From: JAYSFC01 sp041913505
GTDB taxonomy: Bacteria > Pseudomonadota > Gammaproteobacteria > Burkholderiales > Burkholderiaceae_C
Direction of reading: 5' to 3'
NCBI GenBank assembly: GCA_041913505.1
Contig: JAYSFC010000143.1
Coordinates: 1-8,575, forward strand
DNA length: 8,575 nt
The notes beneath the pieces were generated by a model, which saw only the letters and a list, made by a program, of their open reading frames with translations, had not been told where the DNA came from and did no database searches. Below, piece after piece: positions 1 through 5,569 of the stretch. The translations under genes and the position numbers were made by a program. The first letter of the stretch is position 1; each line of letters starts with the position of its first letter.

Positions 1-1
1 G

Positions 2-979
2 CCAGTACTTGGCCACGCAGCCGCTGTAGTAGCTGGTGCCGCAGGCCAGGATGAGGACCGAGTCGATGTCCTTGAACACGCGGTAGGCGCCGTCGCCAAA
101 CAGCTCGGGCACGATGCCCTGCACGCCCTCCAGCGTGTCGGCAATGGCGCGCGGCTGCTCGAAGATTTCCTTTTGCATGTAGTGGCGGTACGGCCCCAGC
201 TCGGCAGCGCCGCTGTGGGCGTGCACGGTGCGCACGGGGCGCTGCCCGGGCGCGAGCGGGCGGCCGTCGGGGCCCGTGATCCAGTAGCGGCCGAGTTGCA
301 GGTCCACCACGTCGCCCTCTTCCAGGTACACGATCTGGTCGGTCACGCCAGCCAGTGCCATGGCGTCGCTGGCCAGAAAGTGTTCGCCCTGGCCTACGCC
401 CAGCACCAGCGGCGAGCCCGCGCGCGCGCCCACCACGCGGTGCGGCTCGTCCTTGTGCAACACGGCGATGGCGTAGGCACCGCGCAGGCGGGCGGCGGCA
501 GCCCGCACGGCCTCGCAGAGGTCACCCGTGTAAAGGCTGTCGACCAGGTGGGCGATGACCTCGGTATCGGTCTGGCTCGCGAACACGTAGCCACGGCCCT
601 GCAGCTCGGCGCGCAGTTCCTCGTGGTTCTCGATGATGCCGTTGTGCACGAGGGCCACACGGCCCACGGAGCCCTCGCCAGGGCCGTGGCTGAAATGCGG
701 ATGGGCGTTGTGCACGGCAGGCGCGCCATGCGTGGCCCAGCGCGTGTGGGCGATGCCCGTGGCGCCCTGCAGGTGCTCCGTCTGCACCTGCTCCAGCAGC
801 TCGGCCACACGCGCGGTGCTGCGGGCCCGCTGCAAGCCGGCCGCGCTCACCGCATCCAGGCTGGCGGCATGCACGGCCACGCCGCAGGAGTCATAACCCC
901 GGTATTCGAGGCGCTGCAGGCCCTGCACGAGGATGGGAACGATGTTGCGCGTGGATACCGCGCCGACGATGCCGCACAT
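2..979 (-). CDS. glmS: Glutamine--fructose-6-phosphate aminotransferase (isomerizing), N-terminal part
   Basis: This cytosolic enzyme converts fructose-6-phosphate and glutamine to glucosamine-6-phosphate and glutamate, the committed step to UDP-GlcNAc. The visible 326 residues start MCGIVGAV, so Cys2 is the N-terminal nucleophile of a class II (Ntn) glutamine amidotransferase. LEYRGYDS (24-31), HTRWATHG (78-85), HNGIIENHEELR and SQTDTEVIAHL follow in the usual order. The window edge cuts the first SIS (sugar isomerase) domain at LACGTSYYSG (about 311-320), the phosphosugar-binding loop. The family is about 600 residues, so roughly 280 C-terminal residues lie outside. The start is fixed by a Shine-Dalgarno AAGGAG about six bases upstream and by the need for Cys2 right after Met1. 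The gene is divergent from the Lrp-family gene. I see no glmS ribozyme, and none is expected outside Gram-positives. Confidence 0.98.
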   Translation of the reverse strand, partial: MCGIVGAVSTRNIVPILVQGLQRLEYRGYDSCGVAVHAASLDAVSAAGLQRARSTARVAELLEQVQTEHLQGATGIAHTRWATHGAPAVHNAHPHFSHGPGEGSVGRVALVHNGIIENHEELRAELQGRGYVFASQTDTEVIAHLVDSLYTGDLCEAVRAAAARLRGAYAIAVLHKDEPHRVVGARAGSPLVLGVGQGEHFLASDAMALAGVTDQIVYLEEGDVVDLQLGRYWITGPDGRPLAPGQRPVRTVHAHSGAAELGPYRHYMQKEIFEQPRAIADTLEGVQGIVPELFGDGAYRVFKDIDSVLILACGTSYYSGCVAKYW

Positions 980-1026
980 GGTTTGCTCCTTGAAAGTGCC
1001 GCCATGCTATGTCGATCAAAAAGAAA

Positions 1027-1055
1027 TTTATGATCTGTTTTTTATTGTTTTTGAA
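1027..1055 (-). promoter_or_regulatory. Candidate sigma-70 promoter for glmS
   Basis: Read on the minus strand, TTCAAA (1050-1055) and CATAAA (1027-1032) are separated by 17 bases. Each matches its sigma-70 consensus hexamer at four of six positions. Transcription would start near 1020, giving a leader of about 40 bases before the glmS ATG. The AT-rich context contrasts with the GC-rich genes around it. This is a consensus match only. Confidence 0.4.
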
Positions 1056-1062
1056 CCCATAT

Positions 1063-1091
1063 TTCACCGATCGCCAAGCAAGAAATATTAT
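1063..1091 (+). promoter_or_regulatory. Candidate sigma-70 promoter for the Lrp-family gene
   Basis: TTCACC (1063-1068) and TATTAT (1086-1091) are separated by 17 bases. The -10 box matches consensus at five of six positions and the -35 at four. The predicted start near 1098 leaves only about 12 bases before the ATG at 1110. The -10 box lies inside the palindrome at 1081-1095, which would suit autorepression. Confidence 0.4.
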
Positions 1092-1095
1092 TTCT
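1081..1095. promoter_or_regulatory. Palindrome AGAAAT-ATT-ATTTCT, possible Lrp-family operator
   Basis: This is a perfect inverted repeat with 6-base arms and a 3-base centre, in the divergent glmS/Lrp-family intergenic region and 15 bases before the Lrp-family start codon. Lrp-family sites are typically AT-rich imperfect palindromes of about 15 bp, and these regulators usually control themselves and a divergent neighbour. A second, imperfect AGAAAT...TGATCT copy of the same 15-base length lies at 1022-1036, over the candidate glmS -10 box. Binding by the neighbouring protein is inferred. Confidence 0.45.
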
Positions 1096-1109
1096 TTATT
1101 ATTTGATTA

Positions 1110-1598
1110 ATGGAATTTCAAAACATTGATGCGCTCGACTTGCAACTCCTCGACTGGCTGCAGCGCGATGCCGGCTTGAGCAACCAGGCGCTGGCCGAGC
1201 GTGTGCATGTGTCCCCCCCCACCTGCCTGCGGCGGGTGCGGCGCCTGCACGAGCTGGGGCTCATCGAGCGCCAGGTCGCCATCGTGCAGCCCGAGCGACT
1301 CGCTGCACTCGTAGGGCACGGCCTGTCGGCCATCGTCGAGGTGACACTGGACCGGCAGGACGCCGCGGCGCTCGACGCTTTCGAGGCGCGCGCCGTTGCC
1401 GAGGACGCCGTACAACAGTGCTGGCGCGTTTCGCCTGGGCCCGACTTCGTGCTCATCACCCATACGCACGACATGCCCAGCTACCTGGCCCTGGCGCAGC
1501 GCCTGTTCACGCAAGAGGCCAATGTGCGTAACGTCAAAGCGTTTTTCGGCGTCAAGCGGGCCAAGTTCACCACCCAGATCCCCATGGCACCCGCTTGA
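1110..1598 (+). CDS. Lrp/AsnC-family transcriptional regulator
   Basis: A DNA-binding protein of 162 residues, the usual family length. The N-terminal winged helix-turn-helix covers about residues 6-56 (DLQLLDWLQRDAGLS, then ALAERVHVSPPTCLRRVRRL, then the ELGLI wing start). The C-terminal RAM ligand-binding/oligomerisation domain covers about 70-155, with SPGPDFVLI (108-116) matching the conserved turn before the central strand. Lrp-family proteins act as dimers to octamers and often sense amino acids; the ligand here cannot be read from the sequence. An in-frame TGA at 1104-1106 fixes ATG 1110 as the first possible start. No Shine-Dalgarno precedes it, only an A/T-rich leader. It is divergent from glmS, which suggests control of glmS and/or of itself. 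Confidence 0.95.
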   Translation: MEFQNIDALDLQLLDWLQRDAGLSNQALAERVHVSPPTCLRRVRRLHELGLIERQVAIVQPERLAALVGHGLSAIVEVTLDRQDAAALDAFEARAVAEDAVQQCWRVSPGPDFVLITHTHDMPSYLALAQRLFTQEANVRNVKAFFGVKRAKFTTQIPMAPA

Positions 1599-1635
1599 AG
1601 GCCATGCCGGGCACGCCGCCCAGGGCAGATTTCCG

Positions 1636-1664
1636 TTGTGCCCGTAGCGCGTAACTGTTAGAAG
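1636..1664 (+). promoter_or_regulatory. Candidate promoter for the diguanylate cyclase gene
   Basis: TTGTGC (1636-1641) and an extended -10, TGT followed by TAGAAG (1659-1664), are separated by 17 bases. Transcription would start near 1671, about 38 bases before the ATG. The 110-base gap after the Lrp-family gene holds no clear terminator, so read-through from that gene is also possible. Confidence 0.4.
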
Positions 1665-1708
1665 ATGCAAAAATCTTGACTTCCACCATCCAACCGCCCT
1701 GATCCGCC

Positions 1709-2764
1709 ATGCCGCTGCACCGCAACCAGATCCATCGCAGGATCTATCCGCTGCGCATTCTGGGCATGGCATTGGGCGGATTGGCCATCTCGGCAGTGCT
1801 GCACCAGAACCAGGCCCCCCAGGCCCTGTGGCTCACCATGGTGGCCACCTGCCTGGTCTGGCCCCACCTCGCCTACCTGCACGCACGCCTCAGCTCCGAC
1901 CCTCACCGAGCCGAGGCGCGCAATCTGCTCATCGATTCGGCCATCGCGGGCGCCTGGGTGCCACTGATGCAGTACTGCCTGCTGCCCAGCGTGGTGCTGG
2001 TGATGGTCACAACCTTCGACAAGCTCAGCAGCGGCATCCGGCGGCTGTGGCGGTATTCGTTGCCCGGCATGCTGGGCGCCGCGCTGGCGCTGTCGGCGTG
2101 GCTGCAGCCACAGCCCCAGCTCGAGAGCTCGCTCGCGGTGGTGCTGTGCACACTGCCGCTGCTCATCGTGCACACTTTTGCCGTGAGCGTGGCCAGCTAC
2201 CGGCTCATCCGAACGGTGTCGCGCCAGAACCTGCAGCTCGAGGAGCTGCGCCGCACCGATGTGCAAACCGGCCTCTACAGCCGCGAGCACTGGCAGCAAC
2301 AGGCCCAGGCCGAGCTCGAGGCGTTCCATGCCACCCAGGAGCCGGTCTGCCTGCTCATCATCGACATCGACCACTTCAAGTCGATCAACGACCAGTATGG
2401 CCACACCGTGGGTGACGAAGTGATCCGCGCCGCCGGGCTCATCATCCGCCAGAGCGTGCGCGCGCACGATTGGGCGGGCCGCTACGGAGGCGACGAATTC
2501 ACGGTGCTGTGCCCGCACAGCAACCGCGAAGAAGCACAAGACATCGCCCAGCGCATCCGCGACCGCTTCGAGGGCCTGCGCCTGCGCGACCATCCGCAGC
2601 TGCGCGTGAGCGCCAGCATCGGCCTGGCCGCCGCGCAGCCCCAGCACCTCGCACTGCGCGACTGGATGGACGCCGCCGACACCGCCCTGTACCGCGCCAA
2701 GCATGCGGGCCGCAACCAGGTGGCGGGCAGCGACACCCACCCCGCGAGCCTCGCGCCCGCCTGA
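1709..2764 (+). CDS. MASE2-GGDEF diguanylate cyclase
   Basis: A 351-residue inner-membrane enzyme predicted to condense two GTP into cyclic di-GMP. Residues about 10-170 form a MASE2 sensor domain, recognised by RIYPLRILGMALGGLAI near the N-terminus. It has about five hydrophobic segments (near 16-32, 39-56, 74-103, 118-131 and 142-163). A short linker helix leads into the GGDEF domain, about 180-340. The catalytic signature is canonical GGDEF at 260-264, preceded by IDIDHFKSIND (metal/GTP contacts D219, N227, D228) and GDEVI. The product-inhibition I-site RAHD (251-254) sits exactly five residues before GGDEF, so feedback inhibition is expected. An upstream in-frame TGA (1700-1702) makes ATG 1709 the first start; Shine-Dalgarno is weak. 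The E. coli relative with this layout is DgcC (AdrA), a cellulose/biofilm activator. The signal sensed and the output here are unknown. Confidence 0.94.
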   Translation: MPLHRNQIHRRIYPLRILGMALGGLAISAVLHQNQAPQALWLTMVATCLVWPHLAYLHARLSSDPHRAEARNLLIDSAIAGAWVPLMQYCLLPSVVLVMVTTFDKLSSGIRRLWRYSLPGMLGAALALSAWLQPQPQLESSLAVVLCTLPLLIVHTFAVSVASYRLIRTVSRQNLQLEELRRTDVQTGLYSREHWQQQAQAELEAFHATQEPVCLLIIDIDHFKSINDQYGHTVGDEVIRAAGLIIRQSVRAHDWAGRYGGDEFTVLCPHSNREEAQDIAQRIRDRFEGLRLRDHPQLRVSASIGLAAAQPQHLALRDWMDAADTALYRAKHAGRNQVAGSDTHPASLAPA

Positions 2765-2784
2765 CCACGCCGGCTCAGGCGGGC
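2755..2784. terminator. Shared stem-loop between convergent genes, probable bidirectional terminator
   Basis: GCCCGCCTGA (2755-2764) and TCAGGCGGGC (2775-2784) are perfect 10-base inverted arms around a 10-base GC-rich loop. Each arm contains a TGA stop codon: the cyclase stop on plus, the kinase stop on minus. The same stem therefore also encodes the final Pro-Ala of both proteins. No T-run follows on either strand, so it is not a textbook intrinsic terminator. It may work as a bidirectional RNA 3'-end structure or Rho-assisted stop. Confidence 0.55.
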
Positions 2785-3578
2785 CAGTCCACGCTCACCA
2801 CGCAGCCCGCGCCAGGCGCCTCCGTGGTCGCCGAGATGGAGATATGCCCGCCGTGGCGCTGCACGATGGTCCGGGCGAGCGCCAGCCCTGCGCCCACGCC
2901 CTCGAATTCGGCCTCGCGGTGCAGACGCTGGAACACGCCGAACAACCCCTGGGCACGTGCCGGATCGAAGCCAGCGCCGTTGTCCTTCACATGCCAGCGC
3001 AGCCCGCCGCCCGGAAGCGCCTCGGTCGTGAGCGCGATGCGGGCATGCTCGCGCCCCTGGGTGAATTTGTGGGCATTGCCCAAGAGCTCGGCCAGCAGCT
3101 GGCGCATCAACTGCGCATCGGCCCGCACGGGCACTGGTGCGGTCGGCAAGTGCCACTCCACGGCCCGCCCGGACTCCGCGGCTGCCAGCCCACCCCGGGC
3201 TTCAGCCGCCAGGGCCGCGAGGTCCAGCGCCTCGGTATGCAGCGGCGCACGCGCGGCGCGGGCGATCCGCAGCAGCGCGTCGATCATGCGCCCGAGGCGG
3301 CGCGACGCCTGCTCCATGGTGGACAGGAACTGACGCGCCTCCTCGGCGGCTTCGGCCCCGCCCTCCCCGGCGCAGTCGCCGAGCGCCTGCACCGATTCGC
3401 GCAGCAGCGGCGCGAACGAGGTGATGTGGCGCAGCGGCGCGCGCAGATCGTGCGACACGGCGTGCAGCAGCCCGTCGTGCGCGTCACGCAGCGCCGCGAT
3501 CTCGCCTTCGCGCTGCGCCAGCAGCGCCAGGGCGGCCTCCAGCGAGGCGGGGGACGGCTCGGTTGCCGGCGCGCTCAT
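2775..3578 (-). CDS. Soluble orphan sensor histidine kinase (HisKA-HATPase_c), no sensor domain
   Basis: A 267-residue kinase core. After a short Ala/Glu-rich helix (about 12-35, probably coiled coil) comes the H-box SHDLRAPLRH, with His43 as predicted phospho-acceptor. The HATPase_c domain follows with N-box ELLGNAHKFT (Asn168), G1 box DNGAGF (199-204), F-box FGVFQRL and G2 box GVGAGLAL (228-235). All ATP-binding elements look intact. The H-box and RHITSF context resemble phytochrome-type kinases. There is no transmembrane segment, PAS, GAF or HAMP domain, so it is presumably cytosolic and takes its input from a partner. No response regulator lies in the window. Its ATG overlaps the glmU stop (ATGA, 3575-3578) and has no good Shine-Dalgarno, so translation is probably coupled to glmU. 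The reading frame stays open upstream inside glmU, but that part is an out-of-frame shadow. Confidence 0.9.
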   Translation of the reverse strand: MSAPATEPSPASLEAALALLAQREGEIAALRDAHDGLLHAVSHDLRAPLRHITSFAPLLRESVQALGDCAGEGGAEAAEEARQFLSTMEQASRRLGRMIDALLRIARAARAPLHTEALDLAALAAEARGGLAAAESGRAVEWHLPTAPVPVRADAQLMRQLLAELLGNAHKFTQGREHARIALTTEALPGGGLRWHVKDNGAGFDPARAQGLFGVFQRLHREAEFEGVGAGLALARTIVQRHGGHISISATTEAPGAGCVVSVDWPA

Positions 3579-5011
3579 GGCTTGGGCTGCTTGGCCGGGC
3601 GCGACCAGTTCGCGATGCTGACCTGCTTGCCGCGCGCCACGCTCAGGGCCCCCGGGGGCGTATCCTTGGTGATGGTGGAACCACCGCCCACGGTGCCGCC
3701 CGCGCCGATGGTGATGGGAGCCACCAGCACGCAGTTGCTGCCGATGTGTACGTCGGCCTCGATCACGGTACGGTGCTTGTTGGCGCCGTCGTAATTGGCC
3801 GTGATGCTGCCCGCGCCGTAGTTCACGCGCTCGCCCACGCTGGCATCGCCCAGGTAGGCCAGATGATTGGCCTTGGCGCCATCGGCCAGGGTGGAGTTCT
3901 TTACCTCGACGAAGTTGCCGATGTGCACCTCGCGTCCCAGCTGCGCACCGGGGCGCAGGCGCGCAAACGGGCCGACGAGCGAGCCCTCGCCCACACTGGC
4001 ACCCGCCTTCTCGCCGTCGATGTGCGTAAACGGGTGGATCACCGCGCCCGCCGCGATGCTGGCATTGGCAATGCAGCAGTAGGCGCCGATCTGCGCGCCT
4101 TCGCCGATCTGCACGCGGCCCGTGAAGATGCACCCCACGTCGATCTCCACGTCCTGCCCGCAGACCAGCTCGCCGCGCACGCCCGTGCGCGCATCGTCGC
4201 GCAGGTCGAACCGCGCGGGGTCGGCCAGGCGCACGCCCTGCTCCATGAGCACGCGGGCCTTCCGCTGCTGGTGGGCGCGCTCGAGTTCGGCAAGCTGCAG
4301 CGGGCTGTTCACGCCCGCCACTTGCAGCGCATCGTCGATGCGGTGGGCCACCACGGGCACGCCATCCCGCACGGCCATGGCCACGATGTCGGTGAGGTAG
4401 TACTCGCCTTGAGCGTTGTCGTTGGTCAGCCGCGCAAGCCACGGGCCCAACAGCCGCGCGGGCACGGCCATGATGCCGCTGTAGATCTCGGTGATGGCGC
4501 GCTGCGCCGCGCTCGCATCCTTGTGCTCGACAATGCCCTGCACCGTGCCATCGGCCGTGCGCATGATGCGGCCGTAGCCCGTGGGGTCGGGCAGCGTCAC
4601 GGTGAGCAGCGCGAGCCGATCGCCCTGCGCCGCGGCCTGCACCAGGGCGTGCAACGTGTCGGCCTGAGTGAGCGGCACATCGCCCGAGAGCACCACCACG
4701 ATGCCGTCGCCCACCAGCAGCGGCACAGCCTGCTGCACCGCGTGGCCCGTGCCAAGCTGCGGCTCCTGGCGCACGAATTTCAACTCATATGCGGCGCCAG
4801 CGCTTGTACCGCCGGCAATGGCCGCTTCCACTTCCATAGCACCATGCCCCGTGACCACGACCGCGCGCCGCGGCTGCAGCCGGGCGGCTTCGCCCAGCAC
4901 ATGCGCCAGCAGCGGCCGGCCCGCGAGGCGCTGCAAGACTTTGGGAATGCGGCTTTTCATGCGCGTGCCCTTGCCCGCGGCCATGATGATGAGGTCCAGT
5001 GCTGCTGTCAT
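3575..5011 (-). CDS. glmU: Bifunctional UDP-N-acetylglucosamine diphosphorylase / glucosamine-1-phosphate N-acetyltransferase
   Basis: This cytosolic enzyme acetylates glucosamine-1-phosphate with acetyl-CoA and then transfers UMP from UTP to give UDP-GlcNAc for peptidoglycan and LPS. It has 478 residues; the family is usually about 450-470. The N-terminal Rossmann-like uridylyltransferase (about 5-240) carries AAGKGTRM (11-18), PKVL, QLGTGHA (85-91), LSGDVPL with metal ligand Asp111, GYGRI and the second metal ligand Asn235 (GVN). The C-terminal left-handed beta-helix (about 265-460) carries GPFARLRPG, GNFVEVKN, NHLAYLGDA with catalytic His383, and GAGSITANYDGANKH. A loop near residues 67-80 is about seven residues longer than in E. 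coli. A leader of about 100 bases separates the start from the upstream terminator; GATAAT (minus, 5068-5073) is a possible -10 box. No clear Shine-Dalgarno is seen. Confidence 0.98.
   Translation of the reverse strand: MTAALDLIIMAAGKGTRMKSRIPKVLQRLAGRPLLAHVLGEAARLQPRRAVVVTGHGAMEVEAAIAGGTSAGAAYELKFVRQEPQLGTGHAVQQAVPLLVGDGIVVVLSGDVPLTQADTLHALVQAAAQGDRLALLTVTLPDPTGYGRIMRTADGTVQGIVEHKDASAAQRAITEIYSGIMAVPARLLGPWLARLTNDNAQGEYYLTDIVAMAVRDGVPVVAHRIDDALQVAGVNSPLQLAELERAHQQRKARVLMEQGVRLADPARFDLRDDARTGVRGELVCGQDVEIDVGCIFTGRVQIGEGAQIGAYCCIANASIAAGAVIHPFTHIDGEKAGASVGEGSLVGPFARLRPGAQLGREVHIGNFVEVKNSTLADGAKANHLAYLGDASVGERVNYGAGSITANYDGANKHRTVIEADVHIGSNCVLVAPITIGAGGTVGGGSTITKDTPPGALSVARGKQVSIANWSRPAKQPKP
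4776..4810 (-). repeat. Possible fragment of an interspersed repeat absorbed into glmU
   Basis: On the minus strand this stretch begins TACAAGCGCTGG and ends ATGAGTTGAAATT. From memory, that resembles half of an AAGCGCT-centred small dispersed repeat common in Comamonadaceae genomes; I cannot verify this here. It coincides with a loop of GlmU (TSAGAAYELKF) that is about seven residues longer than in E. coli GlmU. It stays in frame and does not disrupt any catalytic motif. Confidence 0.3.
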
Positions 5012-5067
5012 GGAAGAAGAGGTGGTAACGGGAAAGCGCGCGCGCAGGCCGCCGCGCCGTGGCCGCC

Positions 5068-5073
5068 ATTATC
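5068..5073 (-). promoter_or_regulatory. Possible -10 box upstream of glmU
   Basis: On the minus strand this reads GATAAT, five of six matches to the sigma-70 -10 consensus, about 55 bases before the glmU ATG. No good -35 hexamer lies 16-18 bases upstream. glmU needs its own promoter because a strong minus-strand terminator stands just upstream of it. Confidence 0.3.
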
Positions 5074-5113
5074 GACCCGCGCCAGCGCCGCTTGGCAGCA
5101 GCGCAGACCCCAG

Positions 5114-5157
5114 AAAAAAGGGGCTGAAAACGCCTGCGGTGCAAGCGCTTTCAGCCC
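5114..5157 (-). terminator. Rho-independent terminator after the DUF2917 gene
   Basis: Arms GGGCTGAAA (5121-5129) and TTTCAGCCC (5149-5157) pair perfectly over nine bases, with CGC/GCG adding an inner stem after one mismatch. On the minus strand the stem is followed by a short C-run and then six T's (A-run at 5114-5119 on plus). It begins 32 bases past the DUF2917 stop codon. It ends that transcript before glmU, so the two leftward genes are separate units. Confidence 0.85.
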
Positions 5158-5188
5158 TTCAAGGGGGAGATTCAACCGGTTCAGGCCA

Positions 5189-5569
5189 TCAGGCGCAGCA
5201 GACCTCGTCGCCGCAGGGGCCCATCTGGGCGCGCTGCCACCAGTGGCGGGCGGCCCGTGGGCGCTCGGCATTCGAGAGGCGGTACTGCAGTGGCACCGAG
5301 CCCACCGACTCAATGACCGCGTGGCGCCCCGGGGCCACCCACAGCGTCTGGCCCGCATGCAGGAACAGATCGCCCGCCGCCTCGCCGCCCAGCCCGTGCG
5401 GGCCATCGTCGAAGGTCACCCAGGCCTGCCCCTGGGCCACGCGCAAGGCCATGGCATTGCGGGGGCGCAAGCTGTGCACGCTGCCAGCCGCGAGCGTGCA
5501 AACATCCCGCGCCGCACCGCGGCCCCTGGCACTCGATTGTTGCGAATTCAGAACATGTGAATAGCCCAT
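5189..5569 (-). CDS. DUF2917-family small protein
   Basis: A 126-residue protein of unknown function. The core about 25-95 (ALRVAQGQAWVTFDD, then GDLFLHAGQTLWVAPGRHAVIES) has the short beta-strand pattern and G-x-AWVT / D-L-x-L-x-AG motifs that I recognise as DUF2917, a small family frequent in Burkholderiales and possibly cupin-like. The tail is Cys/Trp-rich and ends CGDEVCCA. No signal peptide or membrane segment is seen. The start ATG at 5569 has a good Shine-Dalgarno (AGGAG, minus, 5576-5580). An in-frame alternative ATG at 5764, also with a strong Shine-Dalgarno, would give 192 residues; I prefer the shorter form because 5570-5764 has low third-position GC, unlike real genes here. It is divergent from a LysR gene, a likely regulator, and is followed by a strong terminator. 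Confidence 0.75.
   Translation of the reverse strand: MGYSHVLNSQQSSARGRGAARDVCTLAAGSVHSLRPRNAMALRVAQGQAWVTFDDGPHGLGGEAAGDLFLHAGQTLWVAPGRHAVIESVGSVPLQYRLSNAERPRAARHWWQRAQMGPCGDEVCCA
5535..5556. repeat. 22-base direct repeat, copy 1
   Basis: This copy lies inside the DUF2917 coding start and matches 5730-5751 at 20 of 22 positions. It sits 11 bases from its ATG, and the two copies are 195 bases (65 codons) apart, so they are in the same frame. Confidence 0.8.

Noticed and set aside
173..1033. Plus-strand open frame of 286 codons over the glmS region
   Set aside because: The minus strand encodes unmistakable GlmS motifs throughout. The plus-strand product has no recognisable domain and no credible start signal.
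1599..1640. Possible terminator after the Lrp-family gene (GGGC-ACGCC-GCCC)
   Set aside because: The stem has only four bases and no T-run. It is no better than chance in GC-rich DNA.
1662..1677. AAGAT-GCAAAA-ATCTT inverted repeat before the cyclase gene
   Set aside because: A 5-base AT-rich stem overlapping the candidate -10 region. It is too short to call an operator or terminator.
1107..1772. Minus-strand open frame of 221 codons opposite the Lrp-family gene
   Set aside because: It is a shadow of the Lrp gene and runs through the next intergenic region. It shows no domain and no ribosome-binding site.
1658..2740. Minus-strand open frame of 360 codons opposite the cyclase gene
   Set aside because: The plus strand encodes a complete MASE2-GGDEF protein. 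The antisense product is low-complexity Ala/Gln/His-rich sequence.
2775..4442. A 555-residue fusion protein extending the histidine kinase upstream
   Set aside because: The extra N-terminal half is an out-of-frame reading of glmU with no domain. The ATGA overlap at 3575-3578 gives a natural start.
3563..5560. Long plus-strand open frame of 665 codons opposite glmU and DUF2917
   Set aside because: It is antisense to glmU, whose catalytic motifs are complete. Its composition (Ala, Arg, His, Gly-rich, no domain) is the usual mirror of high-GC codon bias.
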